From positions 873,915-937,914 of the forward strand of contig NZ_BMIK01000001.1 in assembly GCF_014642075.1 (NCBI RefSeq): a stretch of 64,000 bases of DNA, given 5' to 3'. Positions 1-9,666 of this stretch are shown piece after piece. The translations under genes were made by a program, and so were the position numbers. Each line of letters opens with the position of its first letter. Within the stretch, counting starts at the first letter, position 1. The notes beneath the pieces were generated by a model. That model saw only the letters and a list, made by a program, of their open reading frames with translations. It was not told the origin of the DNA and ran no database searches. This DNA comes from Parapedobacter defluvii. Lineage in GTDB: Bacteria; Bacteroidota; Bacteroidia; Sphingobacteriales; Sphingobacteriaceae.

Positions 1-1
1 T

Positions 2-169
2 TTTACCCTCCGCCGGCAGGGGGTTAAGACCCCTGAAATTTCCCGGCGGATGAGCCTTTCCATTGAATCCGTCAAGAAATACCAGCACCTGGCCATGAAG
101 TTTATCCGTGACTTTGTAAAAGCGGCTGCTGCCACATCGCTATTCTACTGGATGGTGCTATTCCAGTAA
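2..169 (+). CDS. ECF RNA polymerase sigma factor, C-terminal end (5' partial)
   Basis: The window opens inside a gene; 55 residues remain before the stop. They contain a region-4 helix-turn-helix (EISRRMSLSIESVKKY), the part of an ECF sigma factor that reads the -35 element, followed by a short hydrophobic tail (TSLFYWMVLFQ). The same kind of hydrophobic C-terminus ends the complete sigma gene at 56563-57153. A FecR gene follows 94 bases downstream, then SusC and SusD, which is the usual order of a sigma/anti-sigma controlled glycan locus. I infer that this sigma switches on the SusC/SusD/rhamnosidase genes. The family call is fairly sure; the gene's start and full length lie outside the window. 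Confidence 0.8.
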   Translation, partial: FTLRRQGVKTPEISRRMSLSIESVKKYQHLAMKFIRDFVKAAAATSLFYWMVLFQ

Positions 170-171
170 TT

Positions 172-190
172 AAATTTTTTCAAAAAATTT
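172..190. other. A/T palindrome after the sigma gene
   Basis: Two perfect 9-base arms (AAATTTTTT and AAAAAATTT) flank a single C just after the sigma stop. The counterpart spacer at 56530-56565 on the - strand also begins with an A/T tract. It may be a weak terminator or a flexible promoter element. Only the palindrome itself is certain. Confidence 0.4.
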
Positions 191-216
191 CATTTTCCAT
201 ATCCACTTTTCCGCGT

Positions 217-233
217 GGCCGTGTCTTTATAGC
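217..233 (+). promoter_or_regulatory. Candidate FecR promoter motif (ECF-dependent?)
   Basis: GGCCGTGTCTTTATAGC lies 30 bases before the FecR start. A similar motif, GACCGCCTGTTTTATTGG on the - strand, precedes the FecR gene of the second locus (56503-56521). The shared core is CCG, then T, then TTTAT, then G. No housekeeping TAnnTTTG element is visible in this spacer, so I infer an autoregulated sigma-dependent element. It could equally be part of a conserved leader. Confidence 0.35.
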
Positions 234-263
234 AAAAAACCAATTAGCTATATCCAAAAAGGG

Positions 264-1505
264 ATGGAGATGTCGCGACTTACTATATTATTCGAGCGGG
301 CAATGGATAAAACCATTACGCCTGAAGAACACGATGAATTGCTCGCGTATTTCGCGGATCCTAAAAATAAAAAGCTCACCGAAAAGCTTTTTGCGAGTGC
401 ATGGAAGCGTTTTAATCCCGATCATCCTGTTTTTACCCAAGAGCAAGGCTCAGCGATGTTGGCACGGCTTTCGGAAACCATTCAAACGGAAGAACGCTCC
501 TCAGCAGGTACTCGTTTTTGGCCCGTTTTGTGGTACCGGGCAGCGGTCGCCGCAAGCATCCTGTTAGTTGTGTCGGTAGCTTCTTATTTCATCTTTTTCA
601 AGGTGCCGGACGATTCCGATGGGATGACATTGGCTCAAGCCGTAACACAGGCCGGAATAGCGCCGGGGAATGATCGTGCCGTCATTACTTTGGGCGATGG
701 TCGTACGATCACGTTGGATGAATCGGGTGTTGGCTTATTGGCAGAGGAAGCAGGGATACACATCAATAAGCTGGCGGAAGGCGAAATTAGCTATGAATCC
801 TCGTCAAAATCAGCTACAGAAATAGAAGCCGTTACCTACAATACAATTCAAATTCCCAAGGGTGGGCAATACCGTTTAGTACTGCCTGACGGCACGAAAG
901 TACACCTCAATTCTGCGTCAACACTGCGTTACCCGACGCGCTTCACAGGTATGAGCAGGGAAGTTGAACTAACCGGTGAAGCCTATTTCGAGGTCACGCA
1001 ACGGCTATCGGAAAATGGCGGTCCGACAACGGCGCCATCCAAAATCCCGTTCATCGTCAAAACGGCTAGTCAACAAGTGGAAGTACTCGGCACCGTATTT
1101 AATATCAACGCGTACCACGAACAGCAAACCAAGACTACATTGGTAGAAGGAAGTGTGCGTGTGGTCACGAATACAGCAGAGGCTGTAAGGCTGCAGCCGG
1201 GCGAGGTAGCCACCTGCACTGCGGGGCAAACCGGATTGGTTGTTGAAAAGGCTGATTTGGACGGAGACCTGGCTTGGCATAACGGGTATTTCATTTTCAA
1301 TGACGAAAACATCAGAAGTATTATGGAACGGGTAGCCCGTTGGTATGATGTGGAAGTAGCGTATGTGGGTAAAATGGACGACAAGCGATTTGGGGGTATC
1401 TTCCAACGATCAAAAAGCATTACGCAGTTGCTGGAAAATTTCAGGACCACCGGCTTGGTGGATTTTAAAATAACAGAAAGGAGGATAACTGTAATGGCAA
1501 AATAA
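264..1505 (+). CDS. FecR-family anti-sigma factor
   Basis: This 413-residue protein is a single-pass inner-membrane sigma regulator. Residues 1-90 are a cytoplasmic helical part that would hold the sigma factor. A membrane segment follows at about 93-112. The periplasmic FecR domain lies at about 190-290 (core IPKGGQYRLVLPDGTKVHLN, then VELTGEAYFEV). The C-terminal DUF4974 domain at about 335-413 (RSIMERVARWYDVEV) is the part expected to contact the STN domain of the cognate SusC. It sits between an ECF sigma gene and susC, so it should transmit transport status to the sigma. An ATG two codons further in (270) is an equally possible start. Very similar in layout to the FecR at 55313-56485. 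Confidence 0.93.
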   Translation: MEMSRLTILFERAMDKTITPEEHDELLAYFADPKNKKLTEKLFASAWKRFNPDHPVFTQEQGSAMLARLSETIQTEERSSAGTRFWPVLWYRAAVAASILLVVSVASYFIFFKVPDDSDGMTLAQAVTQAGIAPGNDRAVITLGDGRTITLDESGVGLLAEEAGIHINKLAEGEISYESSSKSATEIEAVTYNTIQIPKGGQYRLVLPDGTKVHLNSASTLRYPTRFTGMSREVELTGEAYFEVTQRLSENGGPTTAPSKIPFIVKTASQQVEVLGTVFNINAYHEQQTKTTLVEGSVRVVTNTAEAVRLQPGEVATCTAGQTGLVVEKADLDGDLAWHNGYFIFNDENIRSIMERVARWYDVEVAYVGKMDDKRFGGIFQRSKSITQLLENFRTTGLVDFKITERRITVMAK

Positions 1506-1536
1506 AATACCCAAAAAACAGTTACCCAAAAAACCA

Positions 1537-1554
1537 GGTGCGTTGGCCCGCACC
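1537..1554 (+). promoter_or_regulatory. Hairpin in the susC leader with TTGGCC loop
   Basis: GGTGCG and CGCACC pair around the loop TTGGCC, 82 bases before the SusC start and 31 bases after the FecR stop. The second locus has a 9-base-pair hairpin with loop TTGGCCG in the same fecR-susC spacer (55220-55244, - strand). The position and loop match suggest a leader RNA element. There is no U-tract after it, so it is not a standard terminator. Confidence 0.4.
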
Positions 1555-1636
1555 CGGTCGTTGTTCGTTATACGAACGGGCGGTAACTAATAAAATTGAT
1601 GAGGTAAACCAATTATTAATTATAACCCAAATTCAA

Positions 1637-4600
1637 ATGTATAAAAAATTTACCGCATGTCTTTGCGGAAGGCCGATTATTCATTCATTACCCTATTTGG
1701 TGATTATGAAAATGACAGTGTTGTTGACCGTTGCGTTCACTCAGTTGGCTGTTGCCAGTCATGGGCAAGCAGTGAGCCTTCATGTGAAGAATGCATCTGT
1801 TGCTCAGGTGCTGTATCAATTGTCGCAACAAAGTGGATATGATTTTATTTACGATGCCAAACTGATTCGGAAGGTGCCGCGCATTACCCTGCAGGTAAGT
1901 GAAGCACCTTTCAAAGAGGTGCTGGAACAATGTTTTGCAGATCAGCCGTTGGAGTTTGTATTTAACGACGATAAGACGGTCGTGATCAAACCACGAAAAA
2001 CACCCGTTATCCATCCTGCTGCGCCTGTACAAGAGTTATTTGCAGGGACCATCCGTGACTCGCTCGGTAACCCGCTGGAAGGCGTGTCGGTGCTGGTGCG
2101 TGGAACATCCCGCGGTACTGCCACGGATGCCAATGGGCAATTTCAGGTGCAGGCATCGGCAGGGGAAGTGCTGGTGTTCCGCGCACTGGGCTTTTTGACA
2201 CAGGAACTTACCCTAGGCAGCCAGCATACCGTGAATGTCGTACTGCAATTCGAATCGTCGGATCTAGATGAAGTGGTCGTAGTGGGATACGGCACCACGA
2301 AACGGAAAGACTTCACCGGTTCGGTGGGGTCGTTGAATCTTGAAAATTCGCCGGTTGCATTAGCTCCAAATCTCAATGCACTCGAAGCACTTAAGGGTAG
2401 CGTTAGTGGATTGAATATCGGTGCAACCAATTCGGCGGGTGGGGAGCCGGGGATCCAAATCAGGGGTCAGAATTCCATTAGCGGAAGCAACACACCGTTG
2501 ATTGTGCTGGATGGTGTCATCTTCATGGGGAGTTTGAGTGACATCAGCCCGAACGACATCGCTACAATCGACGTGCTTAAAGATGCGACATCGGCTGCGA
2601 CCTATGGCTCGCGATCAGCCAATGGTGTTATTGCCGTTACTACTAAGCGAGGTCGTACAGGCAAACCTACTATCAGCTTCAACTCGTCCGTGGGCTTTCA
2701 GCAATGGCAGGATCAACCGGTTATGTTACGCGGCGAGGAATGGTTGGCCGTGGTCAATGACCGTAACCAATACACCGAAGGAACAACCAATTGGTTGAAG
2801 CCCGGTGAGCTAGCTAATCGGGAGGCAGGACGTGAGACGGTTTGGCTGGACGAAGTAACCCGTACGGGTGCGATGCAGAATTACCAAGCGGCAATCTCAG
2901 GCGCCACCGAAAACATTAACTACTATTTGTCTACGTCATTTGATGATAACAAAAGTGTTATCGTGGGCGATCAATTCAACCGCATTGCTATCTTGGGAAA
3001 AATAAATACCCAAATCACTAAATGGCTGGAAGTTGGGGTGGATGCAGGCTTTTCAAGACGTGATTATTCAGGAGTGGCCGCTAATGTCGGCGCTGCACAG
3101 GCTATGTCCCCCTATGGCGTGATGTATCGCGATGATCAGGGTAATCTTGAAAAATATCCCTATACCCAATCACTGACCAACCCTTTGTGGGGAGTCGATG
3201 ATGATACCCGTGATAACGAAGATTTTCTTCACAATTATCGGTTGAATACACATGCGGTAGTGAAAGTGCCTTGGGTTGACGGATTAAGCTATCGGGTTAA
3301 TTATTTACTCAATCAAAACCAAACGTATTACGGTAACTTCTACTATGAAAGCAACTATGTACAGGAGGGAGATTCCCCCGATCGATATTTGCCAGCAACT
3401 ATCCAAGGCTTCTTGACCAACGCGAATGGAAGCATCGATCGCCGAAAGACGTTTAGTTATGTATTTGATAATATCATCAACTATAACAAAACCTTTGGAG
3501 CGCATGCAGTGGACGTAACATTAGTCGGTACAAGAGACTTTTCAAAATACGAACAGGAAGTTGCTTCGGGTAGTGACTTCGCTGCCAATGGCAACACCAT
3601 ACTCGGTATTCAAGGCCTGCATAAGGCAACGGTTCAACGGATCAATCTAAATGGCAACGAGCGTACAAATATCGGCTACCTGGGTCGTGTGAACTACGCT
3701 TTTAATGATAAATATTTCTTTACTGGATCATATCGTCGAGATGGAGCGTCTGTATTTGGTGTAGACAACAAGTGGGCCAATTTTTGGGCAGCTGGGGTGG
3801 CTTGGCGTATTACCAACGAGCCATTTATGGAACCATTGACGGTGTTGAATGACATGAAACTTAAATTTTCTTGGGGGCAGAATGGTAACCAAGGTTTAGA
3901 TCCTTATGGAACCTTGTCTACTATTATTAACGCGGCCAGCGGTGGTATACGTTATGAATTCTCCAATACGCCGGGCAGCATCTATTATGGATTATCTCAG
4001 GACGCCCTCGGAAATGCATTGCTTGGCTGGGAAACGACTTCTTCTTGGAACGCAGGGTTTGAATCGGCTTGGTTAGGCAACCGTATTTTTGCCGATTTGG
4101 ATGTCTATTTTGCCAAGACTACCGATCAGATCTTTACCCGGAACATTCCGGTCATGACGGGCTTCAAAGAAATGAAGGCGTCCATGGGGCAGGTGAACAA
4201 TACGGGTATCGAGGCAACGGTGCGTACGGTGAATATACAACGGCCTGATTTGACGTGGAGCACCACGTTTACGTTCTGGAAAAATTTCAACAAGCTGGTT
4301 TCCCTGTATGGGGAGGACCTGGATGGCGATGGACGAGAGGATGACGACATTGCCAATAGTCGATTCATTGGCAAATCACTGGGAGCCATCTATGGCTATG
4401 AACAGATCGGCATCGTTCAGGAAGATGACACAGAATACATCGAATTGACCGGGGCGGCCCCGGGTGCGCCGAAGTACCGGGATCTGGATGGGGAACCGGG
4501 TATCACTACTGCCGACCGGAAAATTCTGGGCTATGACAAGGAAAATTTCCGCCTGAATTTTAGTAGTAACCTGAACTATAAGAGTTTTGGTCTTTATGTG

Positions 4601-5011
4601 ATGGTGACCGGAACCTTTGGAGGTAATAATATGTATTTGCTGAGTAATCCGTCCGCCTACATGACAAGTGGGACAGGACGCTTTAACGACAACCTGCACG
4701 CTATACCCTATTGGACATCAGATAACCCTAGTAGTGTATATCCCTCTGCCAGTTTTGCGGGTGACGGCCGTTTCCTCGGTCTGCAAAGCAGGGGGTTCGT
4801 ACGGATACAGGATGTAACCTTGTCATATACGTTTAATCAGCCGTGGCTGTCGGCCGCCCGTATCGGTTCGTTGAAAGTGTTCGCCACCGCGAAGAATTTG
4901 GGCACCTTTACCGATTGGTTCGGCGGTGATCCAGAAACGGGCGCCAAGATTAGGGATAACGTCCTGCCCGTGGTCTCCACGTATTCGTTGGGTGTAAACT
5001 TGAGTTTTTAA
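1637..5011 (+). CDS. SusC/RagA-family TonB-dependent outer-membrane transporter with STN domain
   Basis: Large 1124-residue outer-membrane porter that would import oligosaccharides with its SusD lid using TonB energy. A signal segment at about 25-42 is followed by an STN domain (about 45-115), which marks transporters that signal to FecR. Next come a CarboxypepD_reg-like beta-sandwich (about 135-210), the plug with the family motif DEVVVVGYGTTKRKDFTG, and a long beta-barrel ending in an aromatic residue (GVNLSF), as barrel proteins do. I chose the ATG at 1637 because the in-frame upstream codons (GTG at 1538) fall in a hairpin leader and would lengthen the signal region oddly. SusD follows after 10 bases. 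The substrate is inferred to be a rhamnose-containing glycan from the downstream enzymes. Confidence 0.95.
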   Translation: MYKKFTACLCGRPIIHSLPYLVIMKMTVLLTVAFTQLAVASHGQAVSLHVKNASVAQVLYQLSQQSGYDFIYDAKLIRKVPRITLQVSEAPFKEVLEQCFADQPLEFVFNDDKTVVIKPRKTPVIHPAAPVQELFAGTIRDSLGNPLEGVSVLVRGTSRGTATDANGQFQVQASAGEVLVFRALGFLTQELTLGSQHTVNVVLQFESSDLDEVVVVGYGTTKRKDFTGSVGSLNLENSPVALAPNLNALEALKGSVSGLNIGATNSAGGEPGIQIRGQNSISGSNTPLIVLDGVIFMGSLSDISPNDIATIDVLKDATSAATYGSRSANGVIAVTTKRGRTGKPTISFNSSVGFQQWQDQPVMLRGEEWLAVVNDRNQYTEGTTNWLKPGELANREAGRETVWLDEVTRTGAMQNYQAAISGATENINYYLSTSFDDNKSVIVGDQFNRIAILGKINTQITKWLEVGVDAGFSRRDYSGVAANVGAAQAMSPYGVMYRDDQGNLEKYPYTQSLTNPLWGVDDDTRDNEDFLHNYRLNTHAVVKVPWVDGLSYRVNYLLNQNQTYYGNFYYESNYVQEGDSPDRYLPATIQGFLTNANGSIDRRKTFSYVFDNIINYNKTFGAHAVDVTLVGTRDFSKYEQEVASGSDFAANGNTILGIQGLHKATVQRINLNGNERTNIGYLGRVNYAFNDKYFFTGSYRRDGASVFGVDNKWANFWAAGVAWRITNEPFMEPLTVLNDMKLKFSWGQNGNQGLDPYGTLSTIINAASGGIRYEFSNTPGSIYYGLSQDALGNALLGWETTSSWNAGFESAWLGNRIFADLDVYFAKTTDQIFTRNIPVMTGFKEMKASMGQVNNTGIEATVRTVNIQRPDLTWSTTFTFWKNFNKLVSLYGEDLDGDGREDDDIANSRFIGKSLGAIYGYEQIGIVQEDDTEYIELTGAAPGAPKYRDLDGEPGITTADRKILGYDKENFRLNFSSNLNYKSFGLYVMVTGTFGGNNMYLLSNPSAYMTSGTGRFNDNLHAIPYWTSDNPSSVYPSASFAGDGRFLGLQSRGFVRIQDVTLSYTFNQPWLSAARIGSLKVFATAKNLGTFTDWFGGDPETGAKIRDNVLPVVSTYSLGVNLSF

Positions 5012-5021
5012 TTAGTATCAC

Positions 5022-6758
5022 ATGAGAGACATGAAAAGGATTTATCAATACGGTTTCGGTGCAATTTTTAGCCTGCTGCTAAGTGTGGTGGGGTGCAAAT
5101 CGGATAAAGAATTCCTGACGGAGGTTCCACCTACGTTTTATACGGTTGACAACGCATTCAGCACCTCTGCACAGATCGATCAGGCATTGGTAGCGATTTA
5201 CTCGCAACTGCGGGATCTTTGGGCCAACCCGAGTGAAGAAGGGTGGATTTTTGTGCTGCGGGGCAACGGTACAGATATGTATGATGTGCCCAGCATTCGG
5301 CGGGGCAATTCCTTCAATAACTATGGCAACATCAATCCCGATAATGGTACCTTTTACAATGCGTATAGTACTTGGTATCAGCTTATCGCGAAAGCAAACC
5401 TGGCGATCTATTCCGCAGATTTGGAGCAGATTGCGTGGTCCAGTCCCGAAGAAAAAGCCTATGCATTGGCGCAGGCCCGATTCTTCCGGGCATTTGCTTT
5501 CCTGAACCTGGGCGAACTGTTTGGCGGTGTACCCATTGTGACGGAGGTCACTACCCAGCCGAAGTATGATTTTGCACGTACCTCACGGGTTGAAACGTAC
5601 CAATTTGTTATAGACGAATTGCAGGCCATTGAAAACGACCTGCCAACGACAACCGGGGAGGGAGGACGCCTGGTCCGGGGTGCGGCACAGCACATGTTGT
5701 CCAGGGCTTACCTTGCACAGGGAATCCAGTTGCAGACCGACGGAGATGCAGCGGCTGCACAATCGGCGTTTAACCAGTCGGTAGCCAATGCAGATAAAGT
5801 CATTAACGGCGGAACGTTTTCGTTAATGAAATCGCGCTTCGGCTCGCGGCAAGACGAGGAACAGGGAAATGTGTACTGGGACCTTTTCCAGGAGAATAAC
5901 GTGAACTACCAGGATGGAAATACGGAGTGTATCTGGGCACTTCAGATAGACTATGCGGCCTATCGTGCAGAAGACGGCAAGTCTAAATTACCCTATTCCC
6001 GTACGTACGGACCTGTTTTCCGCGATGGTGCTCCGGCTCACCTGACGGGAACACTGGAAGACGTAGGCGGTAGGGGAATTGCCCAAATGATTCCAACCAT
6101 GTATACCCGTGACGAAATCTATGCAGATAAGTGGGGCGACGACATGCGGAATTCGGACATCGTTTTCCGCCGTACATTCATCGGCAATGTCGCATCGTCT
6201 CCCTATTATGGACAGCCGGTGCCTTGGGACGTGATATACAATGGCAGCAGTGATGCGACCACCAATAAAGCAAATCAAAGCTTGTGTTATCCCGTTTCCT
6301 GTAAAATTGCGACCGATCGGTATACAGGATTGGCCGACGGTGAAAACATGAGCAATCTATTCCGGGACGACTATTTCATCCGCTTATCGGAAACCATCCT
6401 ATTGCGGGCGGAAGCCAAACAACGCTTGGGAGATAAAGCCGGTGCGGCCACCGATATCAACCTGCTGCGCGAACGGGCGCAGTGTGGCTACCTGGTTACG
6501 GCTGCGGATGTCGACGACCGGTTTAACCTGATTTTGGATGAGCGTGCACGGGAACTGGTCTATGAAGAGAGCCGCTGGAATACGCTGTTGCGAATGGGCG
6601 GCACTACCGCCGTCGAACGGATCCGCGCGTATGCGTTTTGGCCGGAAGCGAAAGCTACCCTGACGTTTGATTACAATTTATGGCCGATTCCCAACACGGT
6701 GATCGATACCAACAAGGACGTGCCATTGGAACAAAACGATGGGTGGAAAAATAGATAA
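5022..6758 (+). CDS. SusD/RagB-family nutrient-binding lipoprotein
   Basis: This 578-residue surface lipoprotein binds glycan and acts as the lid of the SusC transporter just upstream. A signal peptide with lipobox LSVVGC places the lipidated Cys at residue 25. The mature start (CKSDKEFLTEVPPTFYT) and the TPR-like helices (YALAQARFFRAFAFLNLGELFGGVP) are typical of SusD. The C-terminal region DERARELVYEESRWNTLLRMG is the usual last-helix signature. An ATG at 5031 is an alternative start with a tighter n-region. The 3' end overlaps the first possible start of the next gene, so the two are likely translationally coupled. Confidence 0.95.
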   Translation: MRDMKRIYQYGFGAIFSLLLSVVGCKSDKEFLTEVPPTFYTVDNAFSTSAQIDQALVAIYSQLRDLWANPSEEGWIFVLRGNGTDMYDVPSIRRGNSFNNYGNINPDNGTFYNAYSTWYQLIAKANLAIYSADLEQIAWSSPEEKAYALAQARFFRAFAFLNLGELFGGVPIVTEVTTQPKYDFARTSRVETYQFVIDELQAIENDLPTTTGEGGRLVRGAAQHMLSRAYLAQGIQLQTDGDAAAAQSAFNQSVANADKVINGGTFSLMKSRFGSRQDEEQGNVYWDLFQENNVNYQDGNTECIWALQIDYAAYRAEDGKSKLPYSRTYGPVFRDGAPAHLTGTLEDVGGRGIAQMIPTMYTRDEIYADKWGDDMRNSDIVFRRTFIGNVASSPYYGQPVPWDVIYNGSSDATTNKANQSLCYPVSCKIATDRYTGLADGENMSNLFRDDYFIRLSETILLRAEAKQRLGDKAGAATDINLLRERAQCGYLVTAADVDDRFNLILDERARELVYEESRWNTLLRMGGTTAVERIRAYAFWPEAKATLTFDYNLWPIPNTVIDTNKDVPLEQNDGWKNR

Positions 6759-6762
6759 GCGC

Positions 6763-9639
6763 ATGGCGGGTATCCGTTTTTTCTCGCTGGTATTCATTCT
6801 CAGTTGCATGCTTGGAGCTTGTGTAAATCACACAAACCAGCAACAGGCGCTGTCGGAAGAACAGTTCCGGCATCCGGGATCGGAATATGGGCCGAGCTGC
6901 TTTTGGTGGTGGCTGAACGGGAATGTTACGGAAGCATCCATTACGCGTGACCTGGAAGCGATGAAAAACAAGGGGTTCCGTGGCGCGCTGATTTTCGATG
7001 CGGGCGGTGCGGAACAACAAGGGAATGGACAGGTACCCGCAGGGCCGCTGTTCGGTTCACCTGAATGGACGAAGTTGTTTAAGCACGCGGTGAACGAAGC
7101 CTCCCGGTTGGGATTGGAACTTTCCCTAAGCATTCAAAGCGGCTGGAATCTTGGGGGGCCTGATGTGACCCCCCAAGAGGCCGCCAAGTTGATCACGTGG
7201 ACATCCGTAACGGTACACAACGGGCAAACAGATGTGCAGCTTCCGGTTCCTGAGCACCGGGAAGATTACTACGAGGATATTGCCGTACTTGCATACCCGG
7301 TTCATAAACAGGCCGAAGGACTGGAGCCGGTCAGCGATTTGAAACCGAAAGGTGCGTTTGGAGAAGCGGCATTTTCAGCACACGATATGCGTTATCTGCT
7401 CGAAGATAAAGTGGCCGACGATGGCCGGTTTCATGCCACGCCCCAGGAGGTACAGGACATCAGCGGACACGTAACACCGGATGGCCGGGTGGAATGGGAA
7501 ATCCCTGACGGGGAATGGGAGATCATCCGGTTCGGCTATACCAACAACGGTGCCCATGTTTCTACCGCTAGCGGCGCATGGAAGGGACTGGTGATTGATT
7601 ATTTGAACAAAGATCATTTCCAGCGGTATTGGGATACCCATGTCGAGCCATTGCTGAAGGAAGTGGGAAACGAAGCCGGCAAGGCATTGCGCTATTTGCA
7701 CACCGACAGCTGGGAGTTGGGTGGTACAAACTGGACCCAGGGCTTCGAAGCCGAGTTTAAGAACCGGAGGGGGTACGAGTTACGGCCCTACCTGCCGGTA
7801 CTTGCCGGGAAAATTATCGGCAACCGGGAAATCAGCAATCGGTTCCTGGCCGATTTCCGTAAGACCCTTGGCGATTGCATTTCGGATAACCACTATGCCA
7901 CATTTGCTGCCAACGCACAGCGGTATGGGATGGGAATCCACCCCGAATCTGCCGGTCCGCACGCCGGACCCTTTGATGGGTTAAAAAACTATGGGCACAG
8001 TGAACTGGTGATGAGTGAATTTTGGTCGCCATCCAACCACCGCCCGACGCCTGAAAGACGCTTTTTTGTGAAACAGGCTTCCAGTGCGGCGCATATTTAC
8101 AACCGACGGCTGGTAGGTGCTGAAGGGTTCACAACCATCGGTCGGCATTGGAACGATGTGATTTGGGAACATATGAAACAGAGCTTCGACCACGAGGTTT
8201 GTGCAGGTGCGAACCGGGTTTATTTCCATACGTTCACCAACTCGCCCGAGGAAATGGGCGTTCCCGGCCAGGAGTACTTCGCCGGTACGCACATGAATCC
8301 CAACATCACCTGGTGGGATGAAACCGATGCATTTTTTCAGTACCTGAGCCGTATCCATTACCTGATGCAGGACGGCCGCTTTGTGGCCGATGTACTGTAT
8401 TATTACGGCGATCAGGTACCTAATATTGCCACTTTGAAGGTGAGCGACCCGGCAGGTGCCCTGCCCGATTTTGATTACGATGTAATCAACGAAGACCGAT
8501 TGTTGGCACTTGACGTACAGGACGGGCAACTGACGCTGCCCCATGGCATGCAATATCGCGTGCTGGTGCTCCCTGACCACGGCGTGCTTTCCATCCCTGC
8601 ACTCCAGAAAGTAGCGGAACTGGTGCGGAAAGGTGCAGCAGTTATCGGCCCCAAAACACAGAAGACCGTAAGCCTGACTTCCTATCCGGGGTCAGAAAAA
8701 ACAGTTCATGAACTCGCTTCCGAACTTTGGGGGGATTCAGCGGGGGAAAAGGGAAGTCGCACGGTGGATAAGGGGACCGTCTCCTGGGGATATACGGCCC
8801 GGGAGTGGCTGCTCGAAAACGGGATTCCTTCCGATTGCCGCATTGAACCGTCTGACGACTCGCTTGCTTTTGACTACATTCACCACATGCGTGGGGATGA
8901 AACGTCCTATTATTTTATCAGCAGCCAGAACAAATCGGCATGCGATGCGGATGTTACCTTCCGTGTGGCGGAAAAATTGCCGGAGCTGTGGAACCCCGTG
9001 ACCGGTGAAATCAAGCCTGCCCGGGCATTCCGGCAGGCGGATGGTCTTACCACTGTTCCGTTGCATTTTGCACCGATGGGATCGTGGTTTGTCGTATTTC
9101 GTCAGGACATTCCCGCCGCGCAGCAGGGGGAATTTGCCGATAACAGGTCCCGCTTTATCCCCGTAGATACGCTGTCGGGTAGCTGGAAGGTGTATTTTGA
9201 CCGCGACTGGGGTGCGCCCGCGGAGGTAGAGTTCCCTGAACTCCTGGACTGGAGCCAACACCCCGATCCGGGTATCCGGTTTTATTCCGGAAAGGGCAGG
9301 TATGTCAAAAACCTGGTGGGTACCGGTACGTATGAGGAACAACCCTTGTGGATCGACCTGGGCCGTGTGGCCGATGTGGGCGTAGCCCGCGTACGGCTCA
9401 ATGGCCGGGATCTGGGAATCCTGTGGACACCGCCGTACCGGATTGCGTTGGAAGGCATGAAAGCAGGAGACAATGTGCTGGAAGTGGAGGTGGTAAACAG
9501 CTGGCGCAACCGCCTGGTGGGCGACCGCGGACTGCCGGAGGATAAGCGGTATACGCGGACCAACATTGCCATACGGGACGATTGGGAACTACTGGAATCG
9601 GGGTTGCTGGGACCTGTTGTGTTGGGTAAAAACGAATGA
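6763..9639 (+). CDS. GH106-like glycoside hydrolase, putative alpha-L-rhamnosidase (lipoprotein)
   Basis: A 958-residue lipoprotein (lipobox MLGAC near residue 21). The N-terminal catalytic part begins with FWWWLNGNVTEASITRDLE, a hallmark of the GH106/large alpha-L-rhamnosidase-like family. Conserved stretches such as LRYLHTDSWELGG, MGIHPESAGPHAGPFDG and HTFTNSPEEMGVPGQEYF follow. The last 150 residues form a galactose-binding-like beta-sandwich (DLGRVADVGVARVRLNGRDL). GH106 enzymes cleave terminal alpha-L-rhamnose from plant or algal polysaccharides. The enzyme family is well supported; exact substrate is inferred from the neighbouring GH78 and rhaM genes. A start at 6739 would overlap susD by 20 bases; 6763 gives a normal lipoprotein signal and lies four bases after the SusD stop. 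Confidence 0.85.
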   Translation: MAGIRFFSLVFILSCMLGACVNHTNQQQALSEEQFRHPGSEYGPSCFWWWLNGNVTEASITRDLEAMKNKGFRGALIFDAGGAEQQGNGQVPAGPLFGSPEWTKLFKHAVNEASRLGLELSLSIQSGWNLGGPDVTPQEAAKLITWTSVTVHNGQTDVQLPVPEHREDYYEDIAVLAYPVHKQAEGLEPVSDLKPKGAFGEAAFSAHDMRYLLEDKVADDGRFHATPQEVQDISGHVTPDGRVEWEIPDGEWEIIRFGYTNNGAHVSTASGAWKGLVIDYLNKDHFQRYWDTHVEPLLKEVGNEAGKALRYLHTDSWELGGTNWTQGFEAEFKNRRGYELRPYLPVLAGKIIGNREISNRFLADFRKTLGDCISDNHYATFAANAQRYGMGIHPESAGPHAGPFDGLKNYGHSELVMSEFWSPSNHRPTPERRFFVKQASSAAHIYNRRLVGAEGFTTIGRHWNDVIWEHMKQSFDHEVCAGANRVYFHTFTNSPEEMGVPGQEYFAGTHMNPNITWWDETDAFFQYLSRIHYLMQDGRFVADVLYYYGDQVPNIATLKVSDPAGALPDFDYDVINEDRLLALDVQDGQLTLPHGMQYRVLVLPDHGVLSIPALQKVAELVRKGAAVIGPKTQKTVSLTSYPGSEKTVHELASELWGDSAGEKGSRTVDKGTVSWGYTAREWLLENGIPSDCRIEPSDDSLAFDYIHHMRGDETSYYFISSQNKSACDADVTFRVAEKLPELWNPVTGEIKPARAFRQADGLTTVPLHFAPMGSWFVVFRQDIPAAQQGEFADNRSRFIPVDTLSGSWKVYFDRDWGAPAEVEFPELLDWSQHPDPGIRFYSGKGRYVKNLVGTGTYEEQPLWIDLGRVADVGVARVRLNGRDLGILWTPPYRIALEGMKAGDNVLEVEVVNSWRNRLVGDRGLPEDKRYTRTNIAIRDDWELLESGLLGPVVLGKNE

Positions 9640-9666
9640 GATGATTGAATGGAACAGAATATCCGT

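Noticed and set aside
1538-1636. GTG-initiated N-terminal extension of SusC in locus 1
   Set aside because: The extension overlaps the leader hairpin and does not resemble a signal peptide; the ATG at 1637 gives a normal SusC start.
7981-9342. Open frames of about 200 codons on the - strand inside the GH106 gene
   Set aside because: They are antisense to an intact enzyme with clear family motifs and have no recognisable domain or signal.
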